Source: an uncultured Clostridia bacterium
Lineage (GTDB): Bacteria; Bacillota; Clostridia; TANB77; CAG-508
NCBI GenBank assembly: GCA_934149115.1
Contig: CAKPDW010000022.1
Span: 1 to 18,887 of the forward strand
DNA: 18,887 bases
Direction: 5' to 3'
The notes beneath the pieces were generated by a model that did no database searches, was not told the origin of the DNA, and was given only the letters and a program-made list of their open reading frames with translations. Both the position numbers and the translations under genes were made by a program. Positions 1 to 7,395 of the stretch are shown here, in pieces. Numbering within the stretch: position 1 is the stretch's first letter; each line of letters begins with the position of its first letter.

Positions 1-463
1 GTTCCAAAGTAACTGTTGCTTTCTTTAATCCTTTAATTTCAACTTTTTCATTTAGTATCTTAAGTTCATCTGTTTTTTGTAATTTACCTATTTTTTTAAC
101 AGTTATTTCACCTTCATCATTAACAAATAATTTAAAAAAGTTATAAGCACTTTCTTTATTATCATCACTCATATAATCAGATTTTTTTGCTTTTTTATAT
201 TCTTTTTTAAATTCTTTGCTAGCATTATCTTGGTCCTCAACTTTAGACATAGCATAAATAGCTCTTAAATTAATATTTTTGTCTACAAATTTCTCCATTT
301 TTGATTCATCACTCATAGATTTTGCAAAATTTTTAATTGTTTTCTTATAAGAACCCCCAACTTGAGATGCTATTATAGCAACTATAATAATAGCAAGAAT
401 AATAGTTCCAGCAATAGAAAGCACTTTTTTGTTTGCTTTAATTTTTTCCAAAAAATCTTTCAT
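1..463 (-). CDS. Membrane-anchored hypothetical protein, 3' end outside window
   Basis: I do not recognise this protein. The start codon is at 461-463, behind a strong GGAGGAG ribosome binding site, and the frame stays open to the window edge, giving 154 visible residues. It opens with a short basic segment (MKDFLEKIKANKK), then one hydrophobic helix at about residues 14-32 rich in Ile and Ala, and then a Lys/Asp/Glu-rich soluble region. This fits a type II signal-anchored protein with its bulk outside the membrane. No lipobox cysteine follows the hydrophobic segment, so it is not an obvious lipoprotein. It has its own consensus promoter and is separated from clpB by a terminator, so it begins a separate transcription unit. 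The function is unknown. Confidence 0.8.
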   Translation of the reverse strand, partial: MKDFLEKIKANKKVLSIAGTIILAIIIVAIIASQVGGSYKKTIKNFAKSMSDESKMEKFVDKNINLRAIYAMSKVEDQDNASKEFKKEYKKAKKSDYMSDDNKESAYNFFKLFVNDEGEITVKKIGKLQKTDELKILNEKVEIKGLKKATVTLE

Positions 464-492
464 TTTCTCCTCCTTATATTTATTTCGACATC

Positions 493-521
493 ATTATAGT
501 AATAATAATTATAATAGTCAA
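493..521 (-). promoter_or_regulatory. SigA-type promoter for the gene at 463
   Basis: On the minus strand the -35 box TTGACT (516-521) is separated by exactly 17 bases from a perfect -10 box TATAAT (493-498). It lies between the clpB terminator and the start at 463, leaving a leader of about 23 nt. Confidence 0.8.
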
Positions 522-540
522 TCTTTTCACTAATTAATAG

Positions 541-580
541 CAAAAAAAACAGAAGAAAAAATTAAATATTTTCTTCTGCC
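541..580 (-). terminator. Intrinsic terminator downstream of clpB
   Basis: A 10-bp perfect stem, CAGAAGAAAA at 550-559 with its complement at 569-578, encloses a 9-base loop. On the minus strand it is followed by eight T residues (542-549). It closes the hsp20-clpB unit, about 40 nt after the clpB stop. Confidence 0.88.
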
Positions 581-616
581 TTTCAATTCTCCAACTTATA
601 CTGATAAATCATTTTA

Positions 617-3208
617 TTAATTTTCAATTGTTAAATTTGTTCCGTCAAATCCAACAGTTACTTTAGATTTTGGTACTATTACTTGCTCTAATATCTTTCT
701 TGCAATCAAAGTTTCAAGTTTCTTTTGAACAAATCTCTTTAATGGTCTTGCACCATAAACAGCATCATAACCATTATCTATTAAATACTTTCTTGCGTCA
801 TCAGTTAATTTTATTTCAATTTGTCTATCGGCTAATCTCTTATTTAAATCAACAATTAATAAATCTAATATTTTATCAACTTCAGATTTTTTCAATGGTT
901 TGTACAAAATAATTTCACTTAAACGATTTAAGAACTCAGGTCTGAATGAATGTTTTAATAAATCCATAACCTTTTCTTCAGCTTCACTCTTTATATTTCC
1001 ATCTTTATCAATTCCATCAAGTATAAACTCAGAACCTAAATTAGAAGTTAGTATAATAATTGTATTTTTAAAATCAACTGTTCTACCTTGTGAATCTGTA
1101 ATTCTACCATCATCTAGGACTTGAAGTAAAACATTAAATACGTCTGGATGTGCTTTTTCAATTTCATCAAATAATACAACACTATATGGTTTCCTTCTAA
1201 CAGCCTCTGTTAATTGTCCACCTTCTTCATAACCAACATATCCTGGAGGTGCACCAATTAATCTAGAAACCGAATATTTTTCCATATATTCTGACATATC
1301 AATTCTAATCATATTATGCTCATCATCAAATAAAGCTTCAGCTAATGCCTTGGCAAGTTCGGTTTTACCAACACCTGTAGGTCCTAAGAACATGAATGAA
1401 CCAATAGGTCTATTAGGATCTTGTATACCAGCTCTTGAACGAATAATACTATCTACAACTTTTTCAACTGCATCATCTTGTCCAATAACCCTCTTATGAA
1501 GAATATTACCTAAGTTCAAAATCTTATCTCTTTCACTCTCCATAAGTTTTGAAACAGGTATACCTGTCCATTTTGCAATAATTTTTGTAATTTCTTCATC
1601 AGTTACTTTTGTACGAAGCAAGCTAGACTCTTTAGATTTAGTGGCAATCTCCTCCTCTTTTTTCAATTCTTCTTGAATTTGAGGTAATTTACCATATTTT
1701 AGTTCTGCTGCTTTGTTTAAATCATAATTTCTTTCAGCTCTTTCTATATCTGCATTTACTTTTTCCAAATCCTCACGAAGTTTTTGAACTTTAGAAATTG
1801 CGTCTTTTTCATTATCCCATTTTGCTTTCATTTCTTTAAATTTATTTTGTAAGTTTGCAATCTCTTTTTGAATCTCTTGTAATCTCTTTTGAGATAATTC
1901 ATCTTTCTCTTTCTTTAAAGCTGTTTCCTCAATTTGATATTGAGTAATTTTATGAGAAACATCATCAAGTTCAATTGGCATAGATTCCATTTCAGTTTTA
2001 ATCATAGCACAAGCTTCATCAATTAAATCTATGGCCTTATCAGGTAAAAATCTATCTGAAATATATCTGTGAGAAAGAGTTGCAGCAGCAATTATAGCAT
2101 TATCACTTATTTCAACACCATGATATACTTCATATCTTTCCTTTAAACCTCTTAATATTGAAATAGTATCTTCAACAGTTGGCTCATCAACCATAACATG
2201 TTGAAAACGTCTCTCCAAAGCTGGATCTTTTTCAATATATTGTCTATATTCATTTAATGTAGTAGCACCTATACAATGCAACTCACCTCTTGCAAGCATT
2301 GGTTTCAAAAGGTTTCCAGCATCCATCGCACCTTCTGTTTTACCAGCACCAACTATAGTATGAAGTTCATCAATAAATAAAATTATTCTACCATCACTTT
2401 TTTTAACTTCTTGTAAAACAGCTTTTAATCTTTCCTCAAATTCACCTCTATACTTAGCACCAGCAACAAGTGACCCCATATCTAGTGAAAATATAGTACA
2501 ATTCTTCAAGCCATCTGGAACATCGCCTCTAACAATTCTCAAAGCAAGTCCTTCAGCAATAGCCGTTTTACCAACGCCAGGTTCACCAATTAAACAAGGA
2601 TTGTTTTTAGTTTTACGGCAAAGAATTCTTATAACATTTCTTATTTCATCATCTCTACCAATAACAGGATCAAGTTTTTGTTCTCTTGCCATTTCAACTA
2701 AATCTGTTCCATATTTTTTTAATACATCATATGTTTCTTCTGGATTATCAGATGTAACTCTTGTATTTCCTCTAACTTCTGATAAAACTTTCATGAATTC
2801 ATTTTTATTTATATTAAATAATTTTAATAGTTCTTTAACCTTTTGATTTCCTTTATTAAATAAAGCAAGCATTACATGCTCAACAGAAACATATTCATCT
2901 TTCATCTTCTCTGCGATTTTTTCTGCATCATTAAGCATCTCGTCTACATCTTGAGCAACATAAACAGAATCCATTTTTCTTGAACCCATTACTTTTGGTA
3001 ACTTTCTAACTTCATCCATTACACTATTCTCAAAATTATCATTAACTTTCATTCTTTTAAAAATTTGTTTAATCAAGCTATCATCAATTGTCAAAAGTGC
3101 AGCCAAAATATGAACCTGCTCAATTTGTTGATTTTGATTCTCTGTTGCAATTGATTGAGCTTTTTGAATTACTTCAATTGATTTCTGTGTTAATTTTTGA
3201 GTATTCAT
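617..3208 (-). CDS. clpB: ATP-dependent disaggregase ClpB (Hsp104 family)
   Basis: ClpB is a cytosolic hexameric AAA+ chaperone that threads aggregated proteins through its pore, working with DnaK. The 863-residue length is normal for the family. The Clp N-terminal repeat domain covers about residues 1-145. NBD1 has Walker A GEPGVGKT near 208-215 and Walker B ILFIDE near 276-281. A long charged coiled coil, the ClpB-specific middle domain, spans about 405-525. NBD2 has GPTGVGKT near 609-616 and VVLFDE near 677-682, followed by the Clp C-terminal region. I chose the ATG at 3208 because AGGTG lies 6 nt upstream of it; the GTG at 3217 would add three residues with poorly spaced Shine-Dalgarno sequence. 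The gene follows hsp20 by 69 nt with no convincing promoter of its own, so it is probably co-transcribed from the CIRCE-controlled promoter with partial attenuation at the hairpin between them. Confidence 0.97.
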   Translation of the reverse strand: MNTQKLTQKSIEVIQKAQSIATENQNQQIEQVHILAALLTIDDSLIKQIFKRMKVNDNFENSVMDEVRKLPKVMGSRKMDSVYVAQDVDEMLNDAEKIAEKMKDEYVSVEHVMLALFNKGNQKVKELLKLFNINKNEFMKVLSEVRGNTRVTSDNPEETYDVLKKYGTDLVEMAREQKLDPVIGRDDEIRNVIRILCRKTKNNPCLIGEPGVGKTAIAEGLALRIVRGDVPDGLKNCTIFSLDMGSLVAGAKYRGEFEERLKAVLQEVKKSDGRIILFIDELHTIVGAGKTEGAMDAGNLLKPMLARGELHCIGATTLNEYRQYIEKDPALERRFQHVMVDEPTVEDTISILRGLKERYEVYHGVEISDNAIIAAATLSHRYISDRFLPDKAIDLIDEACAMIKTEMESMPIELDDVSHKITQYQIEETALKKEKDELSQKRLQEIQKEIANLQNKFKEMKAKWDNEKDAISKVQKLREDLEKVNADIERAERNYDLNKAAELKYGKLPQIQEELKKEEEIATKSKESSLLRTKVTDEEITKIIAKWTGIPVSKLMESERDKILNLGNILHKRVIGQDDAVEKVVDSIIRSRAGIQDPNRPIGSFMFLGPTGVGKTELAKALAEALFDDEHNMIRIDMSEYMEKYSVSRLIGAPPGYVGYEEGGQLTEAVRRKPYSVVLFDEIEKAHPDVFNVLLQVLDDGRITDSQGRTVDFKNTIIILTSNLGSEFILDGIDKDGNIKSEAEEKVMDLLKHSFRPEFLNRLSEIILYKPLKKSEVDKILDLLIVDLNKRLADRQIEIKLTDDARKYLIDNGYDAVYGARPLKRFVQKKLETLIARKILEQVIVPKSKVTVGFDGTNLTIEN

Positions 3209-3233
3209 AACAATCACCTACCTTTATTAATAA

Positions 3234-3264
3234 TAAAAATCAGCACACCATATCGCAGGTGTGC
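3234..3264 (-). terminator. Hairpin between hsp20 and clpB, possible attenuator
   Basis: A 7-bp stem (GCACACC at 3243-3249 with GGTGTGC at 3258-3264) and an 8-base loop are followed on the minus strand by GATTTTTATT, a short T run. The stem is GC-rich for this genome but the T tract is only five bases. It looks like a leaky terminator or mRNA processing/stability hairpin rather than a full stop, because clpB has no evident separate promoter. Confidence 0.5.
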
Positions 3265-3277
3265 CAATCATAATTTA

Positions 3278-3688
3278 TTAGTCTATTTGAATACGTTTTT
3301 TTGTTTCTTCTTCTTTTTCTTCTTTTTCTGGTACAGTTATAGTCAAAACTCCGTTTTTGAAAGAAGCTTTAACATCTTCTTCTGTTACCTCATCACCTAC
3401 ATAAAAGCTTCTAGAGCATTCTCCAGAATATCTTTCTTTGTAAACATATTTCCCATTTTTTTCTTCATCATCGATATCTTCATTCATTGTTGCAGATACT
3501 GTTAAATATCCATTTTCTAATTCAATATTGATATTTTCTTTTTCGAATCCTGGTACATCTATTGTAAAGATATAATTTCCATCTTTTTCTTTAATATCAG
3601 TCTTCATTATTTTTGCTTCCTTCTTAGAAAACATTGGTTCATTAAAAACCTCATCAAAAAAATTCTTTCTACTTGGTATCATCATCAT
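3278..3688 (-). CDS. hsp20: Small heat-shock protein, Hsp20/alpha-crystallin family
   Basis: Small heat-shock proteins are ATP-independent cytosolic holdases that keep unfolding clients available for ClpB/DnaK refolding. The 136-residue protein has a short N-terminal arm (MMMIPSRKNFFDEVFNEP), then an alpha-crystallin beta-sandwich at about residues 28-125. The conserved GVLTITVPEKEE element closes the domain, and an I-x-I tail (RIQID) caps neighbouring subunits in this family. The length matches clostridial Hsp18-type proteins. The start is one of three consecutive ATGs at 3680-3688, with AGGAGG 8 nt upstream of the first; which ATG is used cannot be settled by eye. A promoter overlapping a CIRCE lies about 100-140 nt upstream, so HrcA repression is expected, and clpB follows in the same unit. 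Confidence 0.95.
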   Translation of the reverse strand: MMMIPSRKNFFDEVFNEPMFSKKEAKIMKTDIKEKDGNYIFTIDVPGFEKENINIELENGYLTVSATMNEDIDDEEKNGKYVYKERYSGECSRSFYVGDEVTEEDVKASFKNGVLTITVPEKEEKEEETKKRIQID

Positions 3689-3755
3689 AATACATTCCTC
3701 CTTAAAAATATTTTATGTGTTGACACCTTTATTCAAGGCTATTTGCACATACCAT

Positions 3756-3780
3756 ATGTAATCATTATTTCTTATTACAT
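3756..3780 (-). promoter_or_regulatory. Inverted repeat at the 5' end of the hsp20 leader
   Basis: ATGTAAT and ATTACAT (3756-3762 and 3774-3780) form a 7-bp perfect inverted repeat with an 11-base loop. Counting from the -10 box, transcription should begin at about 3779, so this hairpin would sit at the extreme 5' end of a leader of about 90 nt. A 5' stem of this kind could stabilise the mRNA. The role is inferred. Confidence 0.35.
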
Positions 3781-3785
3781 AAAGT

Positions 3786-3814
3786 ATTATACATCTCATT
3801 TTTAGCAATGTCAA
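3786..3814 (-). promoter_or_regulatory. SigA-type promoter of hsp20-clpB
   Basis: Perfect consensus boxes: TTGACA at 3809-3814 and TATAAT at 3786-3791, with a 17-base spacer. The -35 box lies inside the CIRCE palindrome, so HrcA binding would block RNA polymerase directly. Confidence 0.88.
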
Positions 3815-3828
3815 TAGGAGAGTGCTAA
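3802..3828 (-). promoter_or_regulatory. CIRCE operator (HrcA binding site)
   Basis: The established CIRCE consensus is TTAGCACTC-N9-GAGTGCTAA. On the minus strand the window has TTAGCACTC, nine bases, then CATTGCTAA. The first arm is perfect; the second arm has seven of nine consensus bases. The two substitutions occur where the arm overlaps the TTGACA box, so the sequence may be a compromise between operator and promoter. The hrcA gene is not in this window. Confidence 0.88.
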
Positions 3829-5835
3829 AAAAATTAAATTTTTACCAGCCACCTCCGGCCTCCGGCCTCCTCCACCGCCACCAGAGAATCCGCCTCCTGA
3901 TGAACCTCCACCTGAAAAGCCTCCACCTGATGATGAATAAGAAGATGATGGTGCAGTAGCTGCTGCAGACATTCCTGATGAAAATGAAGATGAAAAGCTA
4001 GAAGTAAATGTTGTTGCATTAAATCTTCCATCATAAAACATATTATCATAGCACCAACTTGGTTTATAGTTTGCTTCTTTTAGAATATTTTCAAATTTGT
4101 CTGCCCATTTATTTTCTAATCCTAATACATATGCATAAGAAAAGTATTTATCAAACATTTCTGGAGTTTTATTTGGAAAGTCATCATCTTTTGCAACTTT
4201 AATAAACATTCTGAAGCCTTCAATATCTTCTTTTATTCTTGCTCCTTCTTCAGAATAACGTCTAATTAACTTCCAGTAAATAACATTATCGACAACTGAT
4301 GCTATAAATATCATGGCTTTTGAGAACGATGTAGAAACAAGACTTCCAACTGAAAACATCATTTCTCCAAAACTAATTATAAATGGTGCTAAAACAAGTA
4401 GAACAAAAATAATTTTTACAATTCCATATGATGCTTTTGTTTTTATAGTTGATTTTGCAATTCCTCCAAATACTCCTACCATTATGCATATTGCTAATGC
4501 TAAAAATACTCCAGCAACATCTTCACCATTTGAATATGGGTTAACTCCTAATCCAACAATAACTGCTACAATCCATAATAAAACCGTAGCAAAAATTGAA
4601 AATATTACCTTTGCTGTATTCTTAAAAAATAATTTATTATTATATTTCTCATACAATTCATCTTTCATAGATAATTTTAAACTAGCTAATTTCACTTGAA
4701 AGAAAGATGAGTATTCTAATGTTTCAACATTTGATAATTTATTATATACTTTTTTCTCAAAAGGAGATAATTCGTTTACTTTTTCTAAAACCTCTGGTGT
4801 ACTAATCTTTTGTATTTTCATTGCATCGGTTTTAGTTATTCCTTTTTTAAACTTTAAAAATCCTTTAACTGCTAAATTTATAATTGTAGCTTCTAAGGCT
4901 CTTTCTGTTCCACCCATTGTATCAACATATTTTACGTCTGCGCTATCCATTCCTTCTGGCGGATAATATTTTGGAATTATAACATTTTTCATTGGGTCTT
5001 TTCCATACTTTGCCCAAGTGAAAAATTGGAAAATTATTAGAACTATAAGTCCTATACAAACAATAATATAAACAATATTATCTGTTATAAACCAATTCAT
5101 TTTTTTCTGAAAATCTGGTTCAGTCAATCCGCCTTTTGCTGTCCTAACTACAATTGTGAATGCTTCATTTGAATATATTTTTTCTTTTGTTTCAAAATAT
5201 ATACTATGATTTTTTTCATCAACTTTATATCTTACATTTGTAGTTTCTTCATCATTTCCATATGTGCCTACAAATGTTTTTATATCATCTTTTAAGAATT
5301 TTACATTACTCGGATAATTAATTGTTGCTGTACATTTATCAATATTAAAAAGCCATCCTGAACCAACTAAATTCCAATATAATTCGTCATAATCTTTCTC
5401 ATAAAACATTTGCCTATCTGTAGTATAATCAATCATATATGTGTGAAGTCCTTGAGGTACAAAGTCATCTGATGAACCTATTTTTATTCGTTGTCCTCTA
5501 TAAATGCTATTTACTGCATAATTAACATATGCTCCATCCATTTTTACATCATTTACTTTAAATTTTACTGTTTTGTTTTTATATTGAGTTGGAAAATCTC
5601 TGTATATACCATGTTTTATTTGATAACCTATTGCATTTACGGTGATATTCTCTATAACGTGCATTGAGCCATCTTCATTAACATCAATATTTATATCATA
5701 TTTTACAATTTCTTCATCATAATAGTTTTGTTCGACATCTATATCTTCATCAGTTGTTTTTGCAGTAACATTTAACATTGTACTTGACAAAATCATTAAA
5801 GCTAAGATAATTATACAAAATATTTTCTTTTTCAT
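3811..5835 (-). CDS. DUF2207 membrane protein with frameshifted C-terminal glycine tail
   Basis: A 674-residue predicted envelope protein. A signal peptide ends near residue 25 (VTA). An extracytoplasmic DUF2207 domain spans about 30-240. Membrane helices lie near 253-274, 408-430, 439-460, 471-492 and 505-521, with a cytosolic stretch between the first and second. The tail is Ser- then Gly-rich (about 612-657). DUF2207 proteins often carry such a Gly-rich tail and lie next to LemA; their biochemical role is not established. The last 17 residues, RRPEVAGKNLIFLALSY, look wrong. In the alternative frame the DNA gives GGA GGT GGC TGG TAA, a Gly-Gly-Gly-Trp end with its stop at 3842-3844. The aberrant frame instead runs into the hsp20 CIRCE and stops at 3811. 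It is the last gene of the murI-lemA unit, starting 11 nt after lemA. No good terminator follows. Confidence 0.85.
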   Translation of the reverse strand: MKKKIFCIIILALMILSSTMLNVTAKTTDEDIDVEQNYYDEEIVKYDINIDVNEDGSMHVIENITVNAIGYQIKHGIYRDFPTQYKNKTVKFKVNDVKMDGAYVNYAVNSIYRGQRIKIGSSDDFVPQGLHTYMIDYTTDRQMFYEKDYDELYWNLVGSGWLFNIDKCTATINYPSNVKFLKDDIKTFVGTYGNDEETTNVRYKVDEKNHSIYFETKEKIYSNEAFTIVVRTAKGGLTEPDFQKKMNWFITDNIVYIIVCIGLIVLIIFQFFTWAKYGKDPMKNVIIPKYYPPEGMDSADVKYVDTMGGTERALEATIINLAVKGFLKFKKGITKTDAMKIQKISTPEVLEKVNELSPFEKKVYNKLSNVETLEYSSFFQVKLASLKLSMKDELYEKYNNKLFFKNTAKVIFSIFATVLLWIVAVIVGLGVNPYSNGEDVAGVFLALAICIMVGVFGGIAKSTIKTKASYGIVKIIFVLLVLAPFIISFGEMMFSVGSLVSTSFSKAMIFIASVVDNVIYWKLIRRYSEEGARIKEDIEGFRMFIKVAKDDDFPNKTPEMFDKYFSYAYVLGLENKWADKFENILKEANYKPSWCYDNMFYDGRFNATTFTSSFSSSFSSGMSAAATAPSSSYSSSGGGFSGGGSSGGGFSGGGGGGRRPEVAGKNLIFLALSY
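3845..3885 (-). repeat. Glycine-codon repeat with tandem 7-base units at the frameshift point
   Basis: On the minus strand GGAGGCC occurs twice in tandem at about 3855-3868, within a GGN-rich glycine tract. Removing the 14 bases of the two units, or deleting one C from each GGCC, restores an open glycine frame ending in Trp-stop. This is a natural slippage site and also a natural sequencing or assembly error site. Confidence 0.7.
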
Positions 5836-5846
5836 ATAACTCCCCT

Positions 5847-6422
5847 TTATCTTTGTTCTTTTCTTCTATCCTGAAAATTAATTTGCGCATGTTCTCTTGT
5901 TAATAAATCAACTTCAAAAAATGCTCTTTTCTTATATCCTAAAATAGATGCTAAAATATTATTTGGGAATTGCTGAATTAATGAATTATAATTTCTTGTC
6001 GTACCATTATAATATCTTCTTGCCATTTCTATGTCTTCCTCGATTTTTACAAGAGCAGATTGTAGTTGAGCAAAATTTTCAGAAGCTTTTAATTCTGGAT
6101 AATTTTCAACAGAAACAAAAATGTCTTTGAAAATTCCAGAAAATTTGTCTTCTTCTTTTTGTCTATCTGAAACTGTCATTTTTTCAGATAATTTTTCACG
6201 CATTCTAGTTATATCTTCTAGTGTTGTTTTTTCATGTGATGTATATCCTTTTACAACAGCTTCTAAATTTGGTATTAGGTCATATCTCTTTTTTAGGGCT
6301 GTGTCAATATTACTAAATGCTTCAAAATTCATATTACTTGCTTTTATAATTTTATTAAAAATATAAATTATATATCCAACAAGTGCAATTAATAAAATGA
6401 TTACAATTATTGTACCAGTCAT
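5847..6422 (-). CDS. lemA: LemA family protein
   Basis: A 191-residue protein with one N-terminal membrane helix (about residues 3-25) followed by a long helical LemA domain. Typical family sequence is visible: FNKIIKASNMNFEAFSNID, then KKRYDLIPNLEAVVKGYTSHE, then RRYYNGTTRNYNSLIQQFP near residues 139-157. LemA proteins are membrane-anchored helical-bundle proteins of unknown molecular function, frequently encoded beside DUF2207/TPM-type membrane proteins, as here. The start has AAGGAGG upstream. The gene lies 11 nt after murI and 11 nt before the DUF2207 gene, so the three are almost certainly one transcript. Confidence 0.95.
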   Translation of the reverse strand: MTGTIIVIILLIALVGYIIYIFNKIIKASNMNFEAFSNIDTALKKRYDLIPNLEAVVKGYTSHEKTTLEDITRMREKLSEKMTVSDRQKEEDKFSGIFKDIFVSVENYPELKASENFAQLQSALVKIEEDIEMARRYYNGTTRNYNSLIQQFPNNILASILGYKKRAFFEVDLLTREHAQINFQDRRKEQR

Positions 6423-6433
6423 TTTTATCCTCC

Positions 6434-7237
6434 TTAAATTTTAACTTCTTCTATATCACTTAAAGATATACATTTTTCAAAAATTTTTGTAGCCATATCT
6501 GCAAAAGTTTCATTCAAATCTGTTACACATAAATTATATCCACCTTCTGCTTTTGAATCTGTTTGTAATTCGTTTCCAGAAATTCTTTCTTTCAAATAAA
6601 GTGCTAATTCTTCGCCTACATCAATAATTTCAGTTCTTTTTGGTAAGTATTTTTTCATCAAATCATAAAATAATGGATAATGTGTGCATCCTAAAATTAG
6701 TTTATCAACATTTTTAAATACTTTCATATATTCTTTAACTGTGTATTCTGCAACTTCATTGTTTGTCCATCCTTCCTCTGCCATAGTAGCTAATAAAGGT
6801 GCAGGACAACTTATAATTTCAGCAGTAGGAATTATTTCAGAGATTTTCTTTTCCCATGCTCCACTTTTTATTGTTCCTTTTGTTGCTATAATTCCTATTG
6901 TATTATCTAAATCATCAATTCTTTCCTTTAAATTAATTACTGTTGGTTCAATAATTCCAATTATAGGAATATCATATTCTTTTTGCAAAACAGACAAAGC
7001 TTGACTTGTAGCTGTTCCACAAGCTATAATTATCATTTTTACACCTCTATCTAGTAAAAAATTTACATTGTCTCTACATATTTCAATAATTGCTTGTGTG
7101 GATTTATTTCCATATGGAAATCTTTTTGTATCACCTAAATATATAAATTGTTCATGTGGAAATACTTTTACAAGTTCTTTTAATACATTTAATCCACCTA
7201 ATCCTGAATCAAATATTCCAATTGGTTGGTTATTCAT
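6434..7237 (-). CDS. murI: Glutamate racemase MurI
   Basis: MurI converts L-glutamate to D-glutamate for peptidoglycan synthesis by a cofactor-independent two-cysteine mechanism in the cytosol. With the ATG at 7237 the protein is 267 residues, normal for the family. IFDSGLGGLN places the conserved Asp at residue 10. The two catalytic cysteines fall at C73 (ACGTATS) and C184 (GCTHYPL, with H186). The first motif is usually ACNT; here Asn is replaced by Gly. An in-frame ATG at 7249 would add MILG, but its GGA motif abuts the start. The 7237 start matches the usual MNNxPIG opening, although its AAAGGA lies a rather long 12 nt upstream. It is the first gene of the murI-lemA-DUF2207 unit. Confidence 0.94.
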   Translation of the reverse strand: MNNQPIGIFDSGLGGLNVLKELVKVFPHEQFIYLGDTKRFPYGNKSTQAIIEICRDNVNFLLDRGVKMIIIACGTATSQALSVLQKEYDIPIIGIIEPTVINLKERIDDLDNTIGIIATKGTIKSGAWEKKISEIIPTAEIISCPAPLLATMAEEGWTNNEVAEYTVKEYMKVFKNVDKLILGCTHYPLFYDLMKKYLPKRTEIIDVGEELALYLKERISGNELQTDSKAEGGYNLCVTDLNETFADMATKIFEKCISLSDIEEVKI

Positions 7238-7334
7238 ACCTAATATCATTCCTTTCTTAAAGCATAAATCTAATTAGAAAAATCTTTTTTTACTATATTA
7301 TTTGCTATATTTATTTTCCCATAAAATCATACAC

Positions 7335-7363
7335 ATTATATATATAAAAAAAAGAGAAAGCAA
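7335..7363 (-). promoter_or_regulatory. Possible promoter for murI-lemA-DUF2207
   Basis: TTGCTT (7358-7363), a 17-base spacer and a perfect TATAAT (7335-7340) lie about 100 nt upstream of murI. The spacer and -35 box fall inside the terminator of the upstream ABC operon. No better candidate is visible in this very AT-rich gap, so this is tentative. Confidence 0.4.
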
Positions 7364-7378
7364 TAACTTTCTCTTTAA
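7343..7378 (-). terminator. Intrinsic terminator of the tetR-ABC exporter operon
   Basis: AAAGAGAAAG at 7351-7360 pairs with CTTTCTCTTT at 7367-7376 (10 bp, 6-base loop) and is followed by a run of eight T residues on the minus strand. It starts 20 nt after the stop codon of the second transporter gene. Confidence 0.88.
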
Positions 7379-7395
7379 AGATAAAATAAAATATT

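Noticed and set aside
670..1124. Plus-strand open frames of 80 and 74 residues opposite clpB
   Set aside because: They are antisense shadows of clpB, with low-complexity translations and no ribosome binding site or family resemblance.
3209..3217. GTG start for ClpB at 3217
   Set aside because: Its Shine-Dalgarno spacing is too short; ATG at 3208 fits the AGGTG site and the usual N-terminus.
3197..3505. Plus-strand 102-residue frame spanning the hsp20/clpB junction
   Set aside because: It is a Phe-rich translation of AT-rich antisense DNA that overlaps hsp20 on the other strand.
3689..3830. CtsR operator upstream of hsp20-clpB
   Set aside because: No tandem GGTCAAA-type heptamer was found; only the CIRCE is present.
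3834..4049. Minus-strand 71-residue frame overlapping the DUF2207 tail
   Set aside because: A +1-frame reading of the serine/glycine repeat (His/Leu/Gln-rich). It is useful only as evidence for the frameshift.
4313..4699. Plus-strand 128-residue frame
   Set aside because: Antisense to a well-supported membrane region of the DUF2207 gene; no ribosome binding site or recognisable domain.
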